DNA of 14,461 nucleotides from an uncultured Collinsella sp. (GTDB taxonomy: Bacteria > Actinomycetota > Coriobacteriia > Coriobacteriales > Coriobacteriaceae), in assembly GCA_900550965.1 (NCBI GenBank), contig URUC01000052.1, positions 1 through 14,461 of the forward strand, read 5' to 3'. Made by a program: the position numbers and the translations under genes. This document shows positions 1 to 5,343 of this stretch, in pieces (position 1 is the stretch's first letter; each line of letters opens with the position of its first letter). The notes below the pieces were generated by a model, which was given only the letters and a program-made list of their open reading frames with translations, did not search any database and had not been told where the DNA came from.

Positions 1-58
1 AAAAGCCTCATTGCTTTCAAAGTATCAGCCAAAGTTCCCAATGGTGGTGCATAAGGGA
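1..58. other. Left edge, no supported gene
   Basis: These 58 bases show no convincing coding sequence. On the minus strand a frame stays open to the window edge, but it has no ATG with a ribosome-binding site. Its 5' side runs into the 26-bp inverted repeat at 59-137, where there is a stop codon. It could be the 5' end of an unrelated leftward gene using a rare start, or plain spacer; more sequence to the left would be needed to tell. Confidence 0.3.
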
Positions 59-137
59 GCGGGCCCGGCCACTAATAACCTTTTGAACGACTCTGCTTGC
101 AGCCGGAGTGAAAAAGGTTATTAGTGGCCGGGCCCGC
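59..137. repeat. Perfect 26-bp inverted repeat (long hairpin)
   Basis: Bases 59-84 and 112-137 are exact reverse complements over 26 bp, with a 27-base spacer at 85-111. The outer half of each arm is GC-rich (gcgggcccggcc) and the inner half AT-rich (actaataacctttt). The spacer contains a small ctgc-tt-gcag palindrome. The element begins 24 bases after the stop of the DUF47 gene (minus strand). It could serve as a 3' hairpin that stops transcription or protects the phosphate-transporter mRNA, but no T-run follows the stem on either strand, so it is not a classical intrinsic terminator. A small palindromic repeat element or MITE is the alternative; I saw no clear target-site duplication. Confidence 0.85.
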
Positions 138-161
138 GACCGGTGGGACATGTACCCCCAA

Positions 162-785
162 TTAACTGTTCTTCATGACAATCGAATCCACGACATCGGC
201 CACATTCTCGCAGCAGTCGGCACAATACTCCAGGAAGGCATACACGTCACGCCAGGCGATGACCTCGAGCGGGTCCTTGCCGTTAACGTGCAGGTTGCGC
301 ATGGCGTTGATATAGAGCTCGTCGGCCTCGGACTCGATGGTGTTGATCTGGATGACGAGCTCGCGCAGCGTTTTGGACTTGCGGTAGTTGGGAAGTTCGA
401 CCATCAGGTCCTTCATGGCGCGGCAGGCATCGGTTACCTTGTGGGCGATGACGATGGCGTCGGGATGGATGCTCTGAATGTTGGTGAAGTAGACGCGCTG
501 TACGACGCCCTCGATGCGGTCGAGCACGGTGTCGAGTGAGCAACTCATCAGATCCAGATCCTCGCGCTCGAGCGGGGTGATAAAGGCGGTGAGCAGGGCG
601 TCTTCGAGCTCATGGTGCTTCTTGTCTGCCGCATGCTCAATCGCATGCATTTTATCGAGCATGTCGTGGATCTGCGCGGGGTCAAAGTTCTCAAAAATCT
701 TGGTGAGCAGCTCTGCGGCCTGAACGGCGAGGTCGGCGCAGGCGACGTAGTTGTCAAAGTAGAACGAATCGGGTTTCTTTGCCAT
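162..785 (-). CDS. DUF47 family PhoU-like phosphate transport regulator
   Basis: The 207-residue product is an all-helical protein of the DUF47/PhoU-like family (PF01865), the usual length for the family. Typical features are a helical N-terminus with paired acidic and histidine residues (about 50-62, HAIEHAADKKHHELEDAL). A following EDLDLMS segment and an NTIESEADELY segment near 148-158 match the metal-binding helical bundle seen in PhoU relatives. It lies 67 bases downstream of the Pit permease gene on the same strand, the standard pit-DUF47 arrangement, and so probably controls or assists that permease at the cytoplasmic face. The start at 785 has a good ribosome-binding site (gaaagga) nine bases upstream. 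Transcription probably comes from the pit promoter. Family membership and link to Pit are firm; the exact biochemical role of DUF47 proteins is not settled. It has no DNA-binding or kinase domain. Confidence 0.92.
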   Translation of the reverse strand: MAKKPDSFYFDNYVACADLAVQAAELLTKIFENFDPAQIHDMLDKMHAIEHAADKKHHELEDALLTAFITPLEREDLDLMSCSLDTVLDRIEGVVQRVYFTNIQSIHPDAIVIAHKVTDACRAMKDLMVELPNYRKSKTLRELVIQINTIESEADELYINAMRNLHVNGKDPLEVIAWRDVYAFLEYCADCCENVADVVDSIVMKNS

Positions 786-852
786 GGGTGGGTCCTTTCG
801 AGGCGAAGACGGGTGAGCGAAGTGTTGCGGTCCGGATGGACGTTCGGTTTGA

Positions 853-1902
853 CTAGAGGAACATCATGAACAGCTTGGCCATGACAAAGCTGATGAGTCC
901 GCAGGCGGGGAAGGTGAAGAACCAGGTGAACATCATGTCCTTGACGACGCCGAAGTTGATGGCCGAGAGGCGCTTGACGGCACCGACGCCCATGATGGCG
1001 CAGGTCTTGATGTGGGTGGAGGACACGGGGATGCCGGTAAGGGTGGCTAGCAGCAGGTTCGCGGCGCCCGCGAGGTCGGCGGAGAAGCCCTGATACTTCT
1101 CGAGCTTAACCATGCTCTGGCCGACGGACTTGATGATGCGCTCGCCGCCCACGCTGGTGCCGATACCCATAGTGGCCGAGCATAGCAGCATAATCCAGAT
1201 GGGGATGCCGGCATCGCCGACGCTAGTTTGGCCGTTTGCGAAGGCCACGCCTAAAAAGAGCACGCCGATGAACTTCTGTCCATCCTGCGCGCCGTGCATA
1301 AAGCTCATGGCCGCAGCGCTCGCGATCTGAGCGTATTTAAAGAAGACATTGGCACGTCGCCTGTTGGCGGCGGCGAAAAGAATCGAGACGAGTTTGCACA
1401 GGACCCAGCCCATGACAAAGCCCAGGCCGATGGAGAGCGCCAGGCCGTAGATGACCTTCATCCACTCGTGGACGTTGACGCTGCTCGCGCCGCCGAGGGC
1501 GATAGCGGCACCGGTCAGGCCGGCGATAAGGCTGTGGCTTTGCGAGGTGGGGATGCCGAAACGCGACGCTGTGGCGCCGTAGACGACGATGGAGAAGAGA
1601 GCCGCGCACAGGCAGGCGAGCGCCATGGTGCTGTTTCCGCCAAAGTCAACGATATGCGAGATGGTATTGGCGACGCTCGCGTTAAAGTGCGTCATGATGA
1701 GCACGCCGAGGAAGTTGAATGCGGCGCTCATGAGAATGGCGGCGCGGGCGGGCATGCAACGCGTAGTGACGCAGGTCGCGATGGCGTTGGGCGCGTCGGT
1801 CCATCCGTTGACGAAGATGGCGCCCAACGCGAGGATCACGGTGACGGCAAGGACTGGGTTCGACACAATTTGGCCGAGGAAGGTTGAGAACGTTACGTCC
1901 AT
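853..1902 (-). CDS. Inorganic phosphate transporter, Pit family
   Basis: The 349-residue polytopic membrane protein belongs to the PiT family (PF01384), which imports phosphate, probably as a metal-phosphate complex, with protons or sodium. The duplicated family signatures are present: NGWTDAPNAIAT near residues 32-43 and the C-terminal half counterpart HGAQDGQKFIG near 203-213. The paired re-entrant motifs GIPTSQSHSLIAG and GIPVSSTHIKT are also there. About ten hydrophobic segments are visible. Pit proteins vary from about 330 to 500 residues; this is a compact, single-domain form without a large central loop. It is the first gene of a two-gene unit with DUF47. The start at 1902 has only a weak ribosome-binding site (gagaaag), and the leader contains an unexplained strong Shine-Dalgarno sequence further upstream. 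A sulfate permease of the same superfamily is less likely given the DUF47 partner. The gene symbol is left blank because pitA/pitB assignment cannot be made. Confidence 0.93.
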   Translation of the reverse strand: MDVTFSTFLGQIVSNPVLAVTVILALGAIFVNGWTDAPNAIATCVTTRCMPARAAILMSAAFNFLGVLIMTHFNASVANTISHIVDFGGNSTMALACLCAALFSIVVYGATASRFGIPTSQSHSLIAGLTGAAIALGGASSVNVHEWMKVIYGLALSIGLGFVMGWVLCKLVSILFAAANRRRANVFFKYAQIASAAAMSFMHGAQDGQKFIGVLFLGVAFANGQTSVGDAGIPIWIMLLCSATMGIGTSVGGERIIKSVGQSMVKLEKYQGFSADLAGAANLLLATLTGIPVSSTHIKTCAIMGVGAVKRLSAINFGVVKDMMFTWFFTFPACGLISFVMAKLFMMFL

Positions 1903-1954
1903 ATATGGGCTTTCTCGAAGTTTGCAGACACGTTACAAAAACATGATAAATCGT

Positions 1955-1964
1955 ATCACCTCCT
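1955..1964 (-). promoter_or_regulatory. Strong Shine-Dalgarno-like site in pit leader
   Basis: On the minus strand these bases read AGGAGGTGAT, a ten-base complement of the usual bacterial 16S rRNA 3' end. It lies 52 bases before the pit ATG, so it is not pit's own site. The first ATG after it (1944, 10 bases beyond the end of the motif) opens only a three-residue reading frame, Met-Phe-Leu-stop. A translated leader or ribosome standby site is possible; coincidence is also possible. Confidence 0.35.
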
Positions 1965-2032
1965 GCGGGTTTCTTTGCCGAGTTCTGATGGGAGAAGTAA
2001 TTTTTTGGCACTAAAATTGAATATTAGCCCTG

Positions 2033-2061
2033 TTGACCGTGGGTGTTCTTTTTGCTATCAC
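2033..2061 (+). promoter_or_regulatory. Candidate promoter for small unknown gene
   Basis: TTGACC at 2033-2038 and TATCAC at 2056-2061 are separated by 17 bases, the usual spacing for the housekeeping sigma factor. The predicted transcript start is near 2068, upstream of the gene whose start I place at 2131. A second possible -10, TACAAT at 2117-2122, lies nearer the gene and has no matching -35. Confidence 0.45.
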
Positions 2062-2130
2062 GCCATGCGGACACGCGCGTTCGCTCCGACATTCCAAAAC
2101 CACAGTCTGTTCGCTTTACAATATGCAAAC

Positions 2131-2490
2131 ATGCGTTCGATAATGGGAAGCATGGAATATCGACAGACAGATGGCAAAACTCGACGCGTGCACAAACAGT
2201 ATGTGGACGTTGTGGCTCGCATCCTCGCGGGCGGACAAGTCGTGCCGGTCACCGTCTGCTGGGTCGACGGTCGTTGCTTTACAATTGACGAGATTGTCTC
2301 GTCCACGGGCTTTGGCTTAACGGTTCACGGTGTTCGTACGGCAACGTATAAGGTTCGTTTTGGCGGGCATGCGACCGAGTTGTATCTGGAGGACCAGGCG
2401 TGCGGACGGCCGGACGGCTCGCAGGCCCACGTGATGCGTTGGTGGGTCTGGGCGTTTGATCGTACGCTTGAGGGCGAGCGCCGTAGGTAA
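2131..2490 (+). CDS. Small unknown protein, about 119 residues
   Basis: I do not firmly recognise this protein. It is soluble, with no signal peptide or membrane segment, and looks beta-rich. It has a central stretch VPVTVCWVDGRCFTIDEIV, a middle segment TATYKVRFGGHATELYLED and a Trp-rich end RWWVWAFDRTLEG. The layout (conserved W-x-DGR, a Tyr-x-Val-Arg strand, then a Trp-rich strand) faintly recalls the small DUF6504-type proteins of Gram-positive bacteria, but I cannot confirm this. The start is uncertain: ATGs at 2131, 2143 and 2152 are in frame and none has a well-spaced ribosome-binding site. The frame is also open upstream to 1975. It sits between the divergent pit gene and the Bax-inhibitor gene, with its own candidate promoter and a terminator at 2537-2560. 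Base composition inside the gene matches its neighbours, while its upstream DNA is AT-richer. Confidence 0.7.
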   Translation: MRSIMGSMEYRQTDGKTRRVHKQYVDVVARILAGGQVVPVTVCWVDGRCFTIDEIVSSTGFGLTVHGVRTATYKVRFGGHATELYLEDQACGRPDGSQAHVMRWWVWAFDRTLEGERRR

Positions 2491-2508
2491 GGACGCACGG
2501 CGTTCGGG

Positions 2509-2514
2509 TACAAT
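2509..2514 (+). promoter_or_regulatory. Candidate -10 box upstream of Bax-inhibitor gene
   Basis: TACAAT preceded by GGG lies 19 bases after the stop of the small unknown gene. No TTGACA-like -35 sits at the right distance. Similar GGG-plus-hexamer sites precede the genes at 3411 and 8600. The predicted transcript would start near 2521, inside the palindrome at 2514-2530. Confidence 0.4.
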
Positions 2515-2530
2515 GACAGGAATCTTGTCA
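2514..2530. promoter_or_regulatory. Imperfect palindrome, possible operator
   Basis: TGACAGGAATCTTGTCA is a 17-base imperfect palindrome with perfect outer arms (TGACA/TGTCA), overlapping the predicted transcript start of the Bax-inhibitor gene. Its position suits a repressor site. It could equally be part of the leader fold ahead of the terminator-like hairpin that follows it. Confidence 0.35.
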
Positions 2531-2536
2531 GCTACT

Positions 2537-2560
2537 GCGCCGTTATTTGTGGCGCTTTTT
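2537..2560 (+). terminator. Terminator-like hairpin before Bax-inhibitor gene
   Basis: A gcgcc/ggcgc stem (2537-2541 with 2551-2555) with a nine-base loop is followed by five T residues (2556-2560). It lies 46 bases after the small unknown gene and 14 bases before the Bax-inhibitor start. It may simply end the upstream transcript. If the -10 at 2509 is real, it lies in the leader and could attenuate. Confidence 0.6.
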
Positions 2561-2574
2561 GAAAGGACGAACCT

Positions 2575-3270
2575 ATGAACGATATCCAGGGCTATCAGAA
2601 CGGCCCCGTCGAGAGCGGCGCAAGCCGCGCCAAGGAGATGTCGCCGCGCGCGTACAACCTTGTCATGTCTGCCCTGATCTTTTTGGGCTTTTGCGCCATG
2701 GGCGCCGGTGCTTGCTTTACGAGCACCATGTCGTTTGCCCGCATGATGATGAGCGGCGCCGCTTTGCCGCTGGTCTTTGGCTCGTTTATTTTGACCATCG
2801 TCGGCATGGTCATGATGTCGGCTGCCGCGGGCAAGCAGTCTGTGGGCCTGTCGCTCACGGGTTACGTGATCTTTGCGAGCACCTTTGGCCTGACCGCGTC
2901 GTTTGGTCTTGCCAACTACGACCTGCCTACCATTAACACCGCCTTTATCGCCACGGCCGCCATCACCTTTGTCTTTGGTGCGCTGGGCGTGACCTTCCCC
3001 AAGTTCTTCCAGCGTGTGTATGGCATTGGTTTTGGCATCCTGCTTGCCACGATTCTGGTCGAGATCGTGCTGATGTTCATGGGCGTTTCGCAGTCCATCA
3101 CCGACCTGATCGTGATCGTGGTGTTCGCCGGCTTCATCGGCTACGACACCTATGTGGCAACGACGGTGCCGCCCACGCTGCCCAACGCCGTGCTCATGGC
3201 ATCCAACCTGTTCGTGGACATCATCAACGTGTTCCTGCGCATTCTGAACATCCTCGGCCGTCGCGATTAA
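2575..3270 (+). CDS. Bax inhibitor-1/YccA (YetJ-type) membrane protein
   Basis: The 231-residue product is a Bax inhibitor-1 family (PF01027, TMBIM) membrane protein with about seven hydrophobic segments after a short charged N-terminus (residues 1-25). The family signature is at the C-terminus: NLFVDIINVFLRILNILGRR (211-230). Asp191 (in IGYDTY) and Asp215 (in LFVDII) are 24 residues apart, the same spacing as the two pore aspartates of the Bacillus YetJ calcium-leak channel, which sense pH. The protein is therefore likely a pH-sensitive cation (calcium) leak channel in the cytoplasmic membrane or a modulator of membrane protein quality control as for YccA. The physiological role in this organism is inferred only. 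The start has a well-placed ribosome-binding site (gaaagga). It is flanked by a terminator-like hairpin on the left and a strong terminator on the right, so it is probably a single-gene transcript. Confidence 0.92.
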   Translation: MNDIQGYQNGPVESGASRAKEMSPRAYNLVMSALIFLGFCAMGAGACFTSTMSFARMMMSGAALPLVFGSFILTIVGMVMMSAAAGKQSVGLSLTGYVIFASTFGLTASFGLANYDLPTINTAFIATAAITFVFGALGVTFPKFFQRVYGIGFGILLATILVEIVLMFMGVSQSITDLIVIVVFAGFIGYDTYVATTVPPTLPNAVLMASNLFVDIINVFLRILNILGRRD

Positions 3271-3316
3271 AGCGCGGCATTGCGATGCTTCCTGCCGGAC
3301 GCGGTAAAACGATGTG

Positions 3317-3345
3317 AAAGGCGGTCCTTCGGGGCCGTTTTTTTT
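3317..3345 (+). terminator. Intrinsic terminator after Bax-inhibitor gene
   Basis: An 11-bp stem (3317-3327 with 3332-3342, including G-T pairs) closed by a stable TTCG tetraloop runs straight into an eight-base T-run (3338-3345). It lies 46 bases downstream of the stop codon and points rightward. Confidence 0.88.
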
Positions 3346-3358
3346 GTACGCGGCGGGG

Positions 3359-3364
3359 TATCAT
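3359..3364 (+). promoter_or_regulatory. Candidate -10 box for PARG-like gene
   Basis: TATCAT preceded by GGGG lies just beyond the terminator. It would start a transcript near 3371, giving a leader of about 40 bases. No convincing -35 is seen. Confidence 0.35.
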
Positions 3365-3410
3365 GGATGGGAAAAGCCGATAGCGGCAGCGACAGGAAAG
3401 GTGGCCACGT

Positions 3411-4526
3411 ATGGCAGACGTCGACAACAGGAACCGTAACCGCAGGTCCAACCGAGCGGGTCAGCCCAATCCCAAGCGCGAGGCCCGTGCCAAGGCCGCC
3501 GAGCGTCACGTGGCAACTGTGTCCGAAGCGTGCGCCAAGGATATCGAGCGTTCGCTTGCCGGTGTTCGCGAGTTTGACGGTATGCCTGCCGGCTTTGTCG
3601 CGGCGATGAAGGCCAAGGTTCAGAGTGCTGTGGCCGCCGAAGAGCAGGTCGCCGAGGACGTCGAGAACGCGGAGACTGCCGAGACCGAGGCGGCGCCCGA
3701 GCCCGTCGAGGAGCCTGCCGAGGAAATCGCCGAAGCTGAGTCCGCGCCTGCTGAGGAGCCCGCTCCGGTCCTGCCCGAGGTCACTGTGCTTGATGCCTCC
3801 GCCACGCAGGCAATCCTCGATAACGGTCGCGGCTATGCGCAGTTCTGCGACATGGCCGTGCTCGCCTTTGCCTCGTTTACCAATCCGGGCGGTGGATATA
3901 TTCAGGGTTATCTGGGCCAGGAGGCCACGCTGTGCGCCGATTCGTATCTGTACAACGTTCTCGATAAGCAGCGTAAGTGGTACGGCGAGAACCGTCGCCG
4001 CAACATCAACTGCGAGCTCTATCGTAACCGCGCCCTGGTGGTGCCTGCGGTGCGCTTCGACCGCAACCACGTGCATGCATACGCCGACGTGATCGTGGCC
4101 GCCGCGCCCAACGTTAGGCGCGCCCGCCAGGAGTATCGCGTGAGCGACGATGCTCTGCTGGATGCCCTGCGCGACCGCATTCGCTTTGTGCTCGCCATCT
4201 GCGATGAGCTTGGTCGCGAGAAGCTCGTGCTGGGTGCTTGGGGCTGCGAGAACAACGGCTTTGATGCCGAGGCCGTGGCCGAGCTCTTCCGCAAGGAGCT
4301 CGCGTCGGGCGACTTCAAGGTCAAGCAGGTCTTCTTTGCCGTGCCCTCTACGCGCTGGGACCAGGACTTTGCCAAGTTCGAGCACGTGCTGGCAAACTTC
4401 CCTGAGCGCAACGAGGAGTCCTATGCCCAGGTTGCCGCCCGCGCCGCAGCCGCTCGCGCCGCCGAGCAGGCCCAGACAGCAGTCGAGGATGATGAGGACG
4501 AGGATGACTGGCGCAAGTACCTGTAA
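3411..4526 (+). CDS. TIGR02452 family PARG-like macrodomain protein
   Basis: The 371-residue product has the microbial poly(ADP-ribose) glycohydrolase-like macrodomain fold of the TIGR02452/DUF2263 family, roughly residues 123-335. Seen: the core strand DMAVLAFASFTNPGGGY with the GGG loop (160-162), ADVIVAAAPN (225-234) and LGAWGCENNG (274-283). Active bacterial PARGs carry GGG-x6-8-QEE; here it reads QEA (170-172), so the second, catalytic glutamate is replaced by alanine. The N-terminus is basic and Arg/Asn-rich (6-28), followed by a helical segment, then a long Glu/Ala/Pro linker (77-120). The C-terminus ends in an acidic run (359-366). These low-complexity parts are absent from the usual family members I know. 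It may bind ADP-ribose or a related ligand without hydrolysing it, or use another residue. The start has a good ribosome-binding site (aggaaagg). It is bracketed by terminators, so it is monocistronic. Family assignment is secure, activity is not. Confidence 0.88.
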   Translation: MADVDNRNRNRRSNRAGQPNPKREARAKAAERHVATVSEACAKDIERSLAGVREFDGMPAGFVAAMKAKVQSAVAAEEQVAEDVENAETAETEAAPEPVEEPAEEIAEAESAPAEEPAPVLPEVTVLDASATQAILDNGRGYAQFCDMAVLAFASFTNPGGGYIQGYLGQEATLCADSYLYNVLDKQRKWYGENRRRNINCELYRNRALVVPAVRFDRNHVHAYADVIVAAAPNVRRARQEYRVSDDALLDALRDRIRFVLAICDELGREKLVLGAWGCENNGFDAEAVAELFRKELASGDFKVKQVFFAVPSTRWDQDFAKFEHVLANFPERNEESYAQVAARAAAARAAEQAQTAVEDDEDEDDWRKYL

Positions 4527-4550
4527 GCGGTGCGCGCGATGTGATATGCC

Positions 4551-4585
4551 AAGCCGACGGGAGGGGTTGCCCCCGTCGGCTTTTT
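4551..4585 (+). terminator. Intrinsic terminator after PARG-like gene
   Basis: An 11-bp perfect stem (4551-4561 with 4572-4582) with a ten-base loop ends in a five-T run (4581-4585). It lies 24 bases after the stop codon and 20 bases before the next gene's start, so the esterase gene needs its own promoter or read-through. Confidence 0.9.
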
Positions 4586-4604
4586 ACTGAATGAGGAGCT
4601 CAAG

Positions 4605-5264
4605 ATGAAAAACGTTCTGTGCTTTGGTGACAGCAACACCTATGGTTACGATCCGGCGGGCATGCGCGACGGTACCGCGGTGCGCTATGCGCAGGATGTG
4701 CGCTGGTGTGGCGTGGTCCAACGTGACTTAGGCGAGGGCTGGCATGTAATTGAAGAAGGCCTCAACGGCCGCACGACGGTACGCGACGATATGTGCCATC
4801 TGGACACTAACCTCAACGGCATTCGCGCGCTTCCGATGCTGCTCGAGGCTCATAAGCCGCTGGACGCCATTGTGATCATGCTGGGCACCAACGACTGTAA
4901 GACGGTCTTTAACGTGACAGCTTCCGATATCGCCCGTGGCGCCATGGCGCTGATTCGCGCCGTCCGCGCGTTTCCGTGGACCGACGCTGCGCCTTGCCCG
5001 CGCATCCTGCTGATGGCTCCTATCAAGATCAAGCCGCAGATCGCCGATGTATATATGACCGATTTTGACGAGCGTTCCGTCGAGGCATCTGAACATTTTG
5101 GCGAGTACTATGCGCACGTGGCCGAGCAGTTTGGCTGCGACTTTTTGAATGCCGCCGAGTTTGCCGAGCCGGGCGATATCGACTATCTGCATATGATGCC
5201 CAAAAGCCACGAGAGCTTGGGACATGCCGTGGCAGCCAAGCTCCAAGAGATGCTCGGTGAGTAG
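4605..5264 (+). CDS. SGNH/GDSL hydrolase (arylesterase-like)
   Basis: The 219-residue protein is an SGNH-fold esterase with every block visible: GDS with nucleophile Ser10 (FGDSNTYG, block I), GLNGRTT with Gly52/Asn54 in the oxyanion region (block II), GTND 94-97 (block III) and the D-x-x-H pair Asp193/His196 in DYLHM (block V). The FGDSNTYG start and GLNGRTT block resemble the cytoplasmic arylesterase/acyl-CoA thioesterase-like branch also found in Agrobacterium and Mycobacterium. The natural substrate, perhaps an acetylated sugar or a short acyl ester, cannot be read from the sequence. No signal peptide is present, so it acts in the cytoplasm. The start at 4605 has gaggag seven bases upstream. 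It is separated from its neighbours by a terminator on the left and a palindrome at 5274-5312 on the right. Confidence 0.93.
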   Translation: MKNVLCFGDSNTYGYDPAGMRDGTAVRYAQDVRWCGVVQRDLGEGWHVIEEGLNGRTTVRDDMCHLDTNLNGIRALPMLLEAHKPLDAIVIMLGTNDCKTVFNVTASDIARGAMALIRAVRAFPWTDAAPCPRILLMAPIKIKPQIADVYMTDFDERSVEASEHFGEYYAHVAEQFGCDFLNAAEFAEPGDIDYLHMMPKSHESLGHAVAAKLQEMLGE

Positions 5265-5273
5265 CGCGACCCC

Positions 5274-5313
5274 AAGCCACCGCAAAGGGGACAGGCACCT
5301 TTGTGGTGGTTTT
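5274..5313. repeat. REP-like palindrome / possible terminator
   Basis: Arms 5274-5288 and 5298-5312 pair over 15 bp with G-T pairs, around a core ggacaggca. A T-run at 5310-5313 overlaps the end of the right arm. It starts nine bases after the esterase stop and could terminate that transcript. The motif GGGGACAGGCACCTTTGTGG is a pattern I recall seeing repeated in intergenic DNA of gut bacteria, as in REP elements; this was not searched. Confidence 0.6.
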
Positions 5314-5343
5314 GCCCGGGTAAACGAACGGATTGGCTGCCAT

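Noticed and set aside
3267..4385. 372-codon minus-strand open frame opposite the PARG-like gene
   Set aside because: It overlaps the terminator at 3317-3345 and lies antisense to a conserved macrodomain; no domain or ribosome site supports it.
5224..5343. Upstream extension of the pentapeptide gene to ATG 5224
   Set aside because: It would overlap the esterase gene by 41 bases and read through the palindrome at 5274-5312, and the residues look non-coding. ATG 5344 gives the Qnr-like length.
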